From contig NC_065571.1 of the NCBI RefSeq assembly GCF_937616625.2, positions 27,106,201 to 27,170,200 on the forward strand: a stretch of DNA of 64,000 nucleotides, given 5' to 3'. How positions within the stretch are numbered: the first letter of the stretch is position 1; each line of letters begins with the position of its first letter. The notes beneath the pieces were generated by a model. That model ran no database searches. It was not told where the DNA came from and was given only the letters and a program-made list of their open reading frames with translations. A program made the position numbers and the translations under genes. Source of the stretch: Mercurialis annua. Taxonomy: Eukaryota > Streptophyta > Magnoliopsida > Malpighiales > Euphorbiaceae. Below, piece by piece: positions 25,201-37,586 of the stretch.

Positions 25201-26989
25201 AGCGATATATGCTGAACGTTTACAAAGGTTACGAAACAAAACCAAATGTTTCACCTTTTTAGAGATTTAAGCCAAATGTTTACAATCGTTACGAAACAAA
25301 TCCAAACGTTTCACCTTTTTAGCGATTTAAGCCAAACGTTTACAAACGTTACGAAACAAATCCTAGTGTTTCAACTTTTAACAATTTAAGCCAAATGTAT
25401 ACAAACGTTGCGAAACAAATCCAAGCGTTTCACCTTTTTAGAAATTTAAACCAAACGTTTAAAACGTTACGAAACAAATCCAAACATTTCACATTTTTTG
25501 CAATTTAATCCAAACGTATACAAACATTACGAAACAAATGTAAGCCTTTCAGCTTTTTAGTGATTTAAGCCAAACGTTTACAAACGTTACGAAATAAATC
25601 CAAACATTTCAACTTTTTAGCGATTTATGCCGAACTGTTCACCTTTTTAGCGATTTAAGACAAACATTACGAAACAAAACCAATCATTTAAGACATTACG
25701 AAACAAACGTTACGAAACAAATGGTAATGTTTACAAACGCTACGAAATAAAATCAAACGTTTCACCTTTTTATCGATTTAAGCAAAACGTTTACAAACAT
25801 TACGAAACAAAACCTAACGTTTAAAACGTTACGAAATAAATCCAAACGTTTACAAACGTTACAAAACAAAACCAAACGTCTCACCTTTTTAGTGATTTAA
25901 GCCTAAAGTTTACAAACGTTACGCAACAAATCCAAACATTTCACCTTTTTAGTGATTGTGAAACCAAACGTTTACAAACGTTACGAAACAAATCCAAACG
26001 TTTCGAAACAAAACAAAACGTTTAAAACGATACGAAACAAATCTACACGTTTTTAGCAATTTCAGCCGAACATTTACAAGCGTTACGAAACAAATCCAAA
26101 TGTTTCACCTTTATAGTGATTGAAGCCAAAAGTTTACAAACGTTTCGAAACAAATCCAAACGTTTAAAACGTTACGAAACAAATCCACACCTTTTTAGCG
26201 ATTTAAGCCGAACGTTTGCAAAGGTTACAAAACAACACCATAAGGTTTCACCTTATAAACGATTGAAGCCAAATGTTTACAAACATTACGAAACAAATCC
26301 AAACGTTTCACATTTTTAGTGATTTAAGCCAAACATTTACAAACGTTACGAAACAAATCCAAACTTTTAACCTTTTTAGTGATTAAAGCCAAATATTTAC
26401 AAATGTTACGAAACAAATCCAAACGTTTCCAAACAAATCCAAACGTATAAAACGTTACGATAACAAATCCACACCTTTTTAGCGATTTAAGCTGAACGTT
26501 TACAAACGTTATGAAACAAATCCAAAAGCTCCCCCTTTTAGTGATTGAAGCCAAACGTTAACAAACGTTTCGAAAGAAATCCAAACATTTCAAAACAAAT
26601 CAGAACGTTTAAAACGCTATGAAACAAATCCACTCATGTTTAGCGCTTTAAGCCGAACGTTTACAAAGGTTACGAAACAAAACAAAATGTTTCACCTTTT
26701 TAGCGATTTAAGCCAAACATTTACAAATCCAAACATTTCCCCTTTTTAGCGATTTAAGCCAAACGTTTCGAAGTAAATCCAAACGTTTCGAAATAAATCC
26801 AAACGTTTAAAACGTTACGAAACAAATCCAAACCTTTTTAACAATTTAAGCCGAACGTTTACAAAAGTTACGAAACAAAACCAAACGTTTCACCTTTTTA
26901 GCGATTGAACCCAAATGCTTACAAATGTTACGAAACAAATCTAAATGTTTCACCTTTTTAGTGATTGAAGCCAAACGTTCACAAACGTT

Positions 26990-29660
26990 TCAAAACAAAT
27001 CCAAACATTTCGAAACAAATCCAAACGTATAAAATGCTACGAAACAAATCCACACTTTTTTAGCGATTTAAGTCGAATATTTAGAATGGTTATGAAACAA
27101 AACCAAACGTTTCGAAACAAATCCAAACGTTTCGAAACAAATCCAAACGTATAAAACGTTACAAAACAAATCCACACCTTTCTAGCGATTTTTGCCGAAC
27201 ATTTACAAAGGTTACGAAACAAAACCAAACGTTTCACCTTTTTAGCGATTTAAGCCAAATATTTACAATCGTTACGAAACAAAACCAAACATTTCACCTT
27301 TTTAGCGATTTAAGCCAAATATTTACAATCGTTACGAAACAAATCCAAACGTTTCACCTTTTTAGCGATTTAAGCCAAACGTTTTACGAAACAAATCCAA
27401 GCGTTTCAACTTTTTACCAATTTAAGCCAAATGTTTACAAACGTTACGAAACAAATCCAAGCATTTCACCTTTTTAGCAATTTAAACCAAACCTTTAAAA
27501 CGTTATGAAACAAATCAAAATATTTCACATTTTTAGCAATTTAAGCAAAATGTATACAAACGTTACGAAACAAATGCAAGTGTTTCACCTTTTTAGTGAT
27601 TTTAAGCCAAACGTGTACAAACGTTACGAAACATATCCAAACATTTCACCTTTTTAGGGATTTAAGCATAACGTTTCACCTTTTTAGCGATTTAAGACAA
27701 ACGTTTACAAACGTTACAAAACAAAACCAATCATTGAAGACGTTACGAAAGAAATCAAAACGTTTACAAACGTTATGAAATAAAACCAAACGTTTCATGT
27801 TTTTAGCGATTTAAACCAAACGTTTATAAACGTTACGAAACAAAACATAACGTTTCACCTTTTTAGCGATTTAAGCCAAGCGTTTGCAAACATAACGAAA
27901 AAAAACCAAACTTGTCGATACAAATCCTCACAATAAAAACGATGCTAAAAAAACCGATACCTTTCTACCGATTTAAGCCGAACGTTTACCAACTTTACGA
28001 AACAAATCCAAACATTTCGCCTTTTTAGTTATTGAAGCCAAACGTTTACAAACATTTCGAAACAAATCCAAAAGTATAAAACGTTGCAAAACAAATCCAC
28101 ACCTTTCTAGCGATTTTCGCCGAACGTTTACAAAGGTTACAAAACAAAACCAAACGTTTCACCTTTTTAGCGATATAAGCCAAATGTTTACAATCATTAC
28201 GAAACAAATCCAAACGTTTCACCTTTTTAGCGATTTAAGCCAAACGTTTTACGAAACAAATCCAAGCGTTTCAACTTTTTACCAATTTAAGCCAAATGTT
28301 TACAAACGTTACAAAACAAATCCAATCGTTTCACCTTTTTAGCAATTTAAACCAAACGTTTAAAACGTTACGAAACAAATACAAACATTTCACATTTTTA
28401 GCAATTTAAGCCAAATGTATACAAATGTTACGAAACAAATGCAAGCGTTTCACCTTTTTAGTGATTTTAAGCCAAACGTGTACAAACGTTACGAAACATA
28501 TCCAAACATTTCACATTTTTAGGGATTTAAGCATAACGTTTCACCTTTTTAGCGATTTAAGTCAAACATTTACAAACGTTACAAAACAAAACCAATCATT
28601 TAAGACGTTACAAAAGAAATCGAAACGTTTACAAACGTTACGAAATAAAACCAAACGTTTCATCTTTTTAGCGATTTAAGCCAAACGTTTATAAACGTTA
28701 CGAAACAAAACATAACGTTTCACATTTTTAGCGATTTAAGCCAAACGTTTGCAAACATTACGAAACAAAACCAAACTTGTCGACACAAATCCTCACATTA
28801 AAAACAATGCTAAAAAAACTGATACCTTTTTACCGATTTAAGCCGAACGTTTACCAACGTTACAAACAAATCCAAACATTTCGCCTTTTTAGTGATTGAA
28901 GCCAAACATTTACAAACGTTTCGAAACAAATAGAAACGTTTCAAAACAAATCCAAACGTTTCGAAACAAATCTAAACGTATAAAACGTTACCAAACAAAT
29001 CCACACCTTTCTAGCGATTTTTGCCGAACGTTTACAAAGGTTACGAAACAAAACCAAACGATTCACCTTTTTAGAAATTTAAGCCAAATGTTTACAATCG
29101 TTATGAAACGAATCCAAACGTTTCACCTTTTTGGCTATTTAAGCCAAACGTTTTACGAAACAAATCCAAGCATTTCAACTTTTTACCAATTTAAGCCAAA
29201 TGTTTACAAACGTTACGAAACAAATCCAAGCATTTCACTTTTTTAGCAATTTAAACAAAACGTTTAAAACGTTATGAAACAAATCCAAACGTTTCACATT
29301 TTTAGCAATTTAAGCCAAATGTATACAAACGTTACGAAACAAATGCAAGCGTTTCACCTTTTTAGTGATTTTAAGCCAAACGTGTACAAACGTTACGAAA
29401 CATATCCAAACATTTCACCTTTTTAGGGATATAAGCATAACGTTTCACCTTTTTAGCGATTTAAGCCAAACGTTTACAAACGTTACAAAACAAAACAAAT
29501 CATTTAAGACGTTGCGAAAGAAATCGAAACGTTTACAAACGTTACGAAATAAAACCAAACATTTTATCTTTTTAGCGATTTAAGCCAAACGTTTATAAAC
29601 GTTACGAAATAAAATATAACGTTTCACCTTTTTAGCAATTTAAGCCAAACGTTTGCAAAC
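26990..29660 (+). repeat. 0.87-0.90-kb higher-order repeat, three copies
   Basis: The marker AAGCCAAACGTGTACAAACG followed by AACATATCCAAACATTTCAC lies at about 27604, 28469 and 29373, spacings of about 865 and 904 bp. Each copy carries the same neighbours in order: AAATGCAAG, AAGCATAACGTTTCACC, CATAACGTTTCAC, and the first two end in AAACTTGTCGA plus AAACCGATACC or close variants. A related, more diverged segment is at about 4240-5160. Edges are approximate. Confidence 0.8.
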
Positions 29661-31739
29661 ATTACGAAACAAAACCAAACGTTTAAAACGTTACGAAACA
29701 AACGTTACGAAACAAATCCAAACATTTACAAACGTTACAAAACAAAACCAAACGTCTCACCTTTTTAGTGATTTAAGACAAAAGTTTACAAACATTACGA
29801 AACAAATCCAAACGGTTTACCTTTTCAGTGATTGAAGCCAAACTTTTACAAACTATACGAAACAAATCGAAACGTTTCGAAACAAAACTAAACGTTTCAT
29901 CTTTTTAGCGATTTCAGCTAAACGTTTAAAACATTACGAAATAATCCATACCTTTTTAGTGATTTAAGCCGAACGTTTACAAAGGTTACGAAAGAAAACC
30001 AAAGGTTTCACCTTTTTAGCGATTTAAGCCAAACGTTTAAAACATTACGAAACAAATCCACACCCTTTTACCAATTTAAGCCGAACGTTTACAAACGTTA
30101 CAAAACAAATCCAAACGTTTCACCTTTTTAATGATTGAAGCCAAAAGTTTACAAACGTTTCGAAACAAATCTAAACGTTTCGAAACAAATCCAAACGTTT
30201 AAAACGTTACAAAACAAATCCACACATTTTTAGCGATATAAGCCGAACGTTTATAAATGTTACGAAACAAAACCAAAAGCTTTCACCTTATTAGCGATTG
30301 AACCCAAAGGTTTACAAACGTTAAGAAACAAATCCAAATGTTTCACATTTTTAGTGATTTAAGCCAAATGTTTACAAACGTCACGAAACAAATCCAAACG
30401 TTTCACCTTTTTAGTGATTGAAGCCAAACGTTTATAAGTGTTACGAAACAAATCCAAACGTATAAAACGTTACGAAACAAATCCACACCTTTTCAGCGAT
30501 TTAAGCCAGACGTTTACAAACATTACGAAATAAATCCAAACGTTTCACCTTTTTAGGGATTGAAGGCAAACAGTTACAAACGTTTCGAAATAAATCCAAA
30601 CATTTCGAAACAAATCCAAACGTTTAAAACATTACGAAACAAATCCAAACGTTTAAAACATTACGAAACAAATCCACACCTTTTTAGCAATTTAAGCCGA
30701 ACGTTTACAAAGGTTACGAAACAAAACCAAACGTTTCCCCTTTTTAGCAATTTAAGCCAAACGTTTACAAACGTTACAAAACAAATCCAAACGTTTCCCA
30801 TAAAGCCAAATGTTTACAAACGTTAGGAAACAAATCCAAGCATTTCAACTTTTTAGCAATTAAAGCCAAATGTTTACAAACGTTACGAAACAAATCCAAG
30901 CGTTTCACCTTTTAAGAAATTTAAGCCAAACGTTTAAAACGTTACGAAACAAATCCAAACATTTCACATTTTTAGCAATTTGAGCCAAACGTTTACAAAA
31001 ATTACGAAACAATTCCAAACGTTTCCCATTTTTAGCGATTTAAGCCGAACGTTTACAAACGTTACAAAACAAATCCATATGTTTTACCTTTTTAGCGATT
31101 TAAGCCGAACGTTTACAATCATTACGAAACAAATCCAAATGTTTCACCTTTTTAGCGATTTAAGCCAAATGTTTACAAATGTTACGAAACAAAACAAAAC
31201 GTTTAAAATGTTACGAAACAAATCCACACCTTTCTAGCGATTTATGTCGAATGTTTACAAAGGTTACAAAACAAAACCAAATGTTTCACCTTTTTAGCGA
31301 TTTATGCCAAATGTTTACATTCGTCACGAAACAAATCCAAACGTTTCACCTTTTTATCGATTTAACACAAACGTTTACAAATGTTACGAAACAAATCCAA
31401 GCGTTTCAACTTTTTAACAATTTAAGACAAATGTTTACATACGCTACGAAACAAATCCAAGCGTTTCACCTTTTTAGAAATTTAAACCAAACGTTAAAAA
31501 CGTTACGAAACTAATCCAAACATTTCACATTTTTTGCAATTTATGCCAAACGTATACAAACATTACGAAACAAATGGAAGCCTTTCAGCTTTTTAGTGAT
31601 TTAAGCCAAACGTTTACAAACGTTATAAAATAAATCAAAACAATTCACCTTTTTAGCGATTTAAGCCGAACGTTTCACCTTTTTAGCGATTTAAGACAAA
31701 CGTTTACAAACGTTACGAAACAAAACCAATCATTTAAGA

Positions 31740-31824
31740 CGTTACGAAACAAACGTTACGAAACAAAACCAATCATTTAAGACGTTACGAAACAAACGTT
31801 ACGAAACAAACGTTACGAAACAAA
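31740..31824 (+). repeat. 14-bp micro-tandem within the satellite
   Basis: CGTTACGAAACAAA repeats twice from 31740 and three times at 31783-31824. The intervening AACCAATCATTTAAGAC block is duplicated with a 43-bp spacing. The unit is part of the 60-bp monomer (positions 45-57), a second example of sub-monomer amplification. Confidence 0.85.
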
Positions 31825-34800
31825 TCTTAACGTTTACAAACGTTACGAAATAAAACCAAACGTTTCACCTTTTTCGCGATTTAAGCCAAACGTTTACAAA
31901 CATTACGAAACAAAACCTAACGTTTGAAACGTTATGAAACAAATGTTACGAAACAAATCCAAATGTTTACAAACGTTACAAAACAAAACCAAACGTCTCA
32001 CCTTTTTAGTGATTTAAGCCAAAAGTTTACAAACGTTACGCAACAAATCGAAACGTTTCACCTTTTTAGTGACTGAAGCCAAACATTTACAAACGTTACG
32101 AAACAAATCCAAACGTTTCGAAACAAATCCAAACATTTAAAACGATACGAAACAAATCTACATGTATTTAGCGATTTAATCCGAACATTTACAGACGTTA
32201 CGAAACAAATCCAAACGTTTCAACTTTTTAGTAGTTGAAGCCAATAGTTTAGAAACGTTTCAAAACAAATCCAAACGTTTAAAACGTTAAGAAACAAATC
32301 CACACCTTTTTAGCGATTTAAGTCGAACGTTTACAAAGGTTACGAAACAACACCATAAGGTTTCAACTTATTAGCGATTGAAGCCAAATGTTTACAAACA
32401 TTATGAAACAAATCCAAACGTTTTACATTTTTAGTGATTTAAGCCAAACATTTAGAAACGTTACGAAACAAATCCAAACTTTTCACCTTTTTAGTGATTA
32501 AAGCCAAACGTTTACAAATGTTACGAAACAAATCCAAACGTTTCGAAACAAATCCAAACGTCTAAAACGTTACGAAACAAATCCAAACGTTTCCCCTTTT
32601 TAGTGATTGAAGCCAAACGTTGACAAACGTTTCGAAACAAATCCAAACATTTCGAAACAAAGCCAAACGTTTAAAACGCTACGAAACAAATCCACTCCTA
32701 TTTAGCGATTTAAGCCGAACGTTTACAAAGGTTACGAAACAAAACCAAACGTTTCACCTTTTTAGCGATTTAAGCCAAACATTTACACATCCAAACATCT
32801 CACCTTTTTAGTGATTTAAGCCAAACGTTTCGAAGCAAATCCAAACGTTTCAAAACAAATCCAAACGTTTAAAACGTTACGAAACAAATCCGCACCTTTT
32901 TAACAATTTAAGCCGAACGTCTACAAAAGTTACGAAACAAAACCAAACGTTTCACCTTTTTAGCGATTGAACTCAAACGCTTACAATTGTTACGAAACAA
33001 ATCTAAATGTTTCACCTTTTTAGTGATTGAAGCTAAACGTTCACAAACGTTTCAAAACAAATCCAAACATTTCAAAACAAATCCAAACTTATAAAACGCT
33101 ACGAAACAAATCCACACTTGTTTAGCGATTTAAGCCGAACGTTTACAAAGGTTACAAAACAAAACCAAACGTTTCACCTTTTTAGCGATTTAAGCCTAAC
33201 GTTTACAAACGTTACGAAAAAAATCCAAACGTTTCACCTTTTTAGCGATTATTAAGCCAAACGTTTACAAACGTTACGAAACAAACCCAAGCGTTTCAAC
33301 TTTTTAGCAATTTAAGCCAAATGTTTACAAACGTTACGAAACAAATGCAAGCGTTTCACCTTTTTAGAAATTTAAACCAAACGTTTAAAACATTACGAAA
33401 TAAATCCAAACGTTTCCCAATTTTAGCAATTTAAGCCAAACGTTTTCAAACGTTACAAAACAATTCCAATTGTTTCCGCTTTTTAGGGATTTAAGCCGAA
33501 CGTTTACAAACGTTACAAAACAAATCCAAACGTTTCCCCTTTTTAGCGATTTAAACCAAACGTTTACAAACATTACAAAACAAATCCAAATGTTTCACCT
33601 TTTTAGCGATATAAGTCAAATGTTTGCAAACGTTACGAAACAAATCCAAACGTTTCGAAACATATCCAAACGTTTAAAACGTTAGGAAACAAATCCACAC
33701 CTGTTTAGCGATTTAAGCCGAATGTTTAAAAACGTTACGAAATAAATGCAAACGTTTCACATTTTTAGTGATTGAACCCAAACGTTTACAAACGCTTCGA
33801 AACAAATCCAAACGCTTCGAAACAATTCCAAAATGATTAAAACATTAGGAAACAAATCCACACCTTTATAGCGATTTAAGCCGAACGTTTACAAAGGTTA
33901 TGGAGCAAAACCAAACATTTCCCCTTTTTAGTGATTGAATCCAAACGTTCAAAAACGGTATAGGAACAAAACCAAATGTTTCGAAACAAATCCAAACGTT
34001 TAAAACATTACTAAAAAAATCCACACCTTTTTAGCGATTTAAGCCGAACGTTTACAAACGTTACGAAAGGAATCCAAACGTTTCACCTTTTTATTGATTG
34101 AAGCCAAATGTTTACAAACATTTTTGAAACTAATCCAAACGTTTAAAACGTTACGAAACAAATCCTCACCTGTTTAGTGATTTAAGTCGAACGTTTACAA
34201 AGGCTACGAAACAAAACCAAACATTTCACCTTTTTAGTGATTGAACCCAAACGTTTACAAATGTTACGAAAAAATCCAAACATTTCACATTTTTAGTGAT
34301 TTAAGCCAGACTTTTACAAACGTTACGAAACAAATCCAAACGTTTCACCTTTCTAGCGATTTAAGCCAAACCTTTAAAAACATTACGAAACAAATCCAAA
34401 TATTTCACCTTTTTAGCGATTTAAGCCAAACGTTTACAAACTTTACGAATCAAAACCAAACGTTTAAAACGTTACGAAACAAATCCAAACATTTCTCATT
34501 TTAGCGATTTAAGTTAAATGTTTTCGAAACAAATCAAACGTTTCAAAATGTTGTGAAACAAATCCACACCTTTTTAGCGATTTAAGCCGAATGTTTTCAA
34601 ACGTTACGAAACAAATCCAAACGTTTCACCTTTTTAGTGATTTAAGCCAAACGTTTACAAACGTTTTGAAACAAATCCAAACACTTCGAAAAAAATCTAA
34701 ATGTTTATAACGTTACGAAACAAATTCACACCTTTTTAGAAAATTAATATGATCGTTTACAAACGTAACGAAACAAATCCAAATGTTTCATCTTTTTAGT

Positions 34801-35860
34801 GATTGAAGCCAAAAGTTTACAAACATTGTGAAACAAATCCAAACAATTCGAAACAAATCCAAACGTTTAAAACGTTACGAAACAAATCCACACCTTTTTA
34901 GCGATTTAAGCCCAACGTTTATAAAGGTTACGAAACAAAACCAAAAGCTTTCACCTTATTAGCGATTGAACCCAAACGTTTACAAATGTTACGAAACAAA
35001 TCAAAAAAATTCACATTTTTGGTGATTTAAGCCAAACGTTTACAAACGTTACGAAACAAATCCAAATGTTTCACCTTTTTAGTGATTGAAGCCAAACGTT
35101 TACAAATGTTATGAAACAAATCCAAACTTCTCGAAACAAATCCAAATGTATAAAACGTTACGAAACAAATCCACCTTTTTAGCGATTTAAGCCAAATGTT
35201 TACAAAAGTTACGAAACAAATCCAAACGTTTCACCTTTTTAGTGATTGAAGCCAAACTGTTACAAACGTTTCGAAACAAATCCAAACGTTTAAAACATTA
35301 CAAAAAAATCCACACGTTTTTAGCGATTTAAGCCGAATAATTACAAAGGTTACGAAACAAAACCAAACGTTTCACCTTTTTAGCGATTTAACCAAACATT
35401 TACAAACGTTACGAAATAAATCGAAACATTTCACCTTTTTAGCGATTTAAGCCAAACGTTTTCAAACGTTACGAAACAAATCCAAGCGTTTCAACTTTTT
35501 ATCAATTTAAGCCAAATGTTTCCACATCTTTCATCTTCATCGTTTAACATCGTCAAGCTACAGTTTCTCCGTTCGGCGTCCATTTCAAACGATTTTTGCG
35601 TCGATCTCTTCGGAATTGGGAGCTCTATCATCTTTGAGTATTAAATCAAGGTATGATCAAGTTATAGATTTGGGAAATTTCGAATTAGTTGGCTGTTTTA
35701 GTATAAACGTTGAGTTGATATTGAATTTGGCGTATCTAGGTCGTCTTTAGCGTTTTAGTAAAAACGAAAATACGGGTTTTGTCTGAAAAGGTGTTTATAC
35801 CGTGTCGGAAGCAGCGGGAATCAGCGAAGCACCCAGAAAATTGTTTTTCTAGGGCTGCAC

Positions 35861-36100
35861 ATCGGTGTGCGGATGCACGCCGCTGTGTGCGGACGCACGC
35901 CGCTGTGTGCGGACGCACGCCGCTGTGTGCGGACGCACGCCGCTGTGTGCGGACGCACGCCGCTGTGTGCGGACGCACGCCGCTGTGTGCGGACGCACGC
36001 CGCTGTGTGCGGACGCACGCCGCTGTGTGCGGACGCACGCCGCTGTGTGCGGACGCACGCCGCAGTGTGCGGACGCACACCGCAGTGTGCGAACGCACAG
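35861..36100 (+). repeat. GC-rich 20-bp minisatellite in the truncated LTR
   Basis: About twelve consecutive 20-bp units with consensus GTGTGCGGACGCACGCCGCT. The central nine are essentially identical; the first has GGATGCAC and the last two have GCAGTGTG. Each unit contains GTGCG-GA-CGCAC, a possible short hairpin. Since 20 is not a multiple of three, all frames are sampled over 60 bp and several stay open by chance. The GC content contrasts sharply with everything else in the window. Confidence 0.95.
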
Positions 36101-37420
36101 GACCCTTTGTGCGCCCGCACAACCAGTGAACCTACTTGTTTAGACATTTGTACCCCGTTTTGACCTAATTTCCGACTTTAAGAGTGTCGGATATTGAAAA
36201 AGAAACACGGACCCTGAAAACGTGAAATTTGGATATCGAACATGACGTGTTCGATGAGGGTTTCAAGATATAAGAAACCTATGATTGAAAATCGTTGAAC
36301 AAGAGATATAATAAGTATATCGACTAAGTGTTAGAACACGATCAAAGTTAAAGGACGTATTTAGAACAAGATCATGTTAACCTAAGATTATATCTTAGGG
36401 TTCTAGCATTAAGTTTACGTTTATGAATGAAACATACATGTAACTTGAATAGGTGACTAACGTACCGACGAGCTACCAGGCCGACGAGCTGGAATAGCTA
36501 ATGGATCAGGCGACGCATGGAACTTACGTTTGTGGAATCGTGATAATGCGGTTTTGCGATAGCAAGTTCTGTGAGTTGCAATTTACTTTTGCGTATTGTT
36601 TACAAAAGTTAATTTCTTACATTACGAATACATGATTTCATACATCGCATTTATATGATTCGATGATTTGAATGACTGTTTTTTAGCTAAGTATCTAGTG
36701 TGCGATATGAAGAAACTAGCTACCTATTGGGTGTCAATAGGCTGTGTGATCACCAGTAATTGAGTTAGTCTAGCGTGTCTAGATTGTCATTGAGATTATG
36801 AAATGCGCATATGACATGAATGTGGATACGAGAGTGAACTCGGTTAAAGTAACCTGAGCCCCGTATCTAGTGAGATGGACCCACCACTTGGGATTAAGAG
36901 GTTGGTCGCGGCAGACGTGGTTGAGTTGAGTTACTCCCGCGCCGAACCATTTGGATCAGTTTAATTTGAATATTCATAAGTCGTGTTAAGTTTCAGGCTT
37001 TTAGTTTCGAACGGATCAAATGTTTGATATATGTTTTTTTATACTAAAGCTTTATTTGTAATGCGATGATATATATTTATAATACCGTTAGTAATTTGCA
37101 AGCTCAGTCGGTATTTTCTCAAATACTGACCCCTCATTTTTGATGTCTTTCAGGTAATTGGAGTCGGATCAGACAGACATACCATCTCTTCTGTGCCAGA
37201 AGTCTTCTGGGCTTGCACAAAGTATATGTCCCTTCTAGTGCTGCAATAGTATACGGTGATTAATAACGACCTAATATAGGAAGGTCTTTCCACATAGTGT
37301 ATATGCCTTAAGTTAGGCTACATTGTTTACGATTGTGACCCCAATGTTCAAGTCGACAAGTGGGCTAATACGTACGTGGTAAGAAAGTGAGACGCCCTTG
37401 TGTATTATGTCGACTAATTG

Positions 37421-37443
37421 GTATATATATATATATATATATA
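37421..37443. repeat. TA dinucleotide microsatellite
   Basis: Uninterrupted TA/AT run of about 23 bp near the 3' end of the truncated LTR. Confidence 0.9.
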
Positions 37444-37586
37444 AATGACGTTGCTTCCGTTTATACAATATACTTTATTTAATTAATTGCGAAACATTTA
37501 TAGTGGTTTTAGGCTTACTACGGGTTCCAAAGCTACCTCTCCCGTTCCCTAGCGCCGGTCTCGGCTCAATAAATTGGGTCGTGACA

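Larger units (their letters stand above)
22291..35521 (+). repeat. 60-bp satellite array, forward mosaic block
   Basis: Continues the same mosaic as 1-6556: 60-bp monomers mixed with 20- and ~29-bp units, all forward. Segments marked by CCAATCATTTAAGACGTTAC and AAACGTCTCACC recur near 2570, 4980, 22520, 25680, 27730, 28600, 29490 and 31730, showing repeated shuffling of multi-monomer blocks. The last monomer breaks after CCAAATGTTT at the edge of the truncated LTR. No gene-like sequence seen. Confidence 0.93.
35522..37586 (+). mobile_element. 5'-truncated solo LTR, chromovirus-like, second family
   Basis: About 2,065 bp unlike the satellite. Its right end, TAGCGCCGGTCTCGG ... TTGGGTCGTGACA, closely resembles the end of the LTR at 10688-10723 (TAGCGCCGGTCACG ... 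ATGGGTCGTGACA), so it is most likely an LTR of a related but different family in plus orientation. No TG-type LTR start is seen on the left and no primer site follows on the right. No target duplication is evident and about 11 bp of the host monomer are missing, consistent with truncation or a deletion at insertion. It contains a 20-bp GC-rich minisatellite (35861-36100) and a TA microsatellite. Frames of 69-128 codons across the minisatellite occur on both strands and are repeat artefacts. Confidence 0.7.

Noticed and set aside
35736..36163. Overlapping Arg/His/Cys/Ala-rich frames of 69-128 codons on both strands
   Set aside because: They arise from a 20-bp GC-rich minisatellite lacking stop triplets. 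Five overlapping frames cannot all be coding and none has a recognisable domain.
35522..37586. Possible protein-coding host gene fragment, because of leader-like sequence at its left end
   Set aside because: No sustained frame with domains outside the minisatellite, and its right end matches an LTR terminus.
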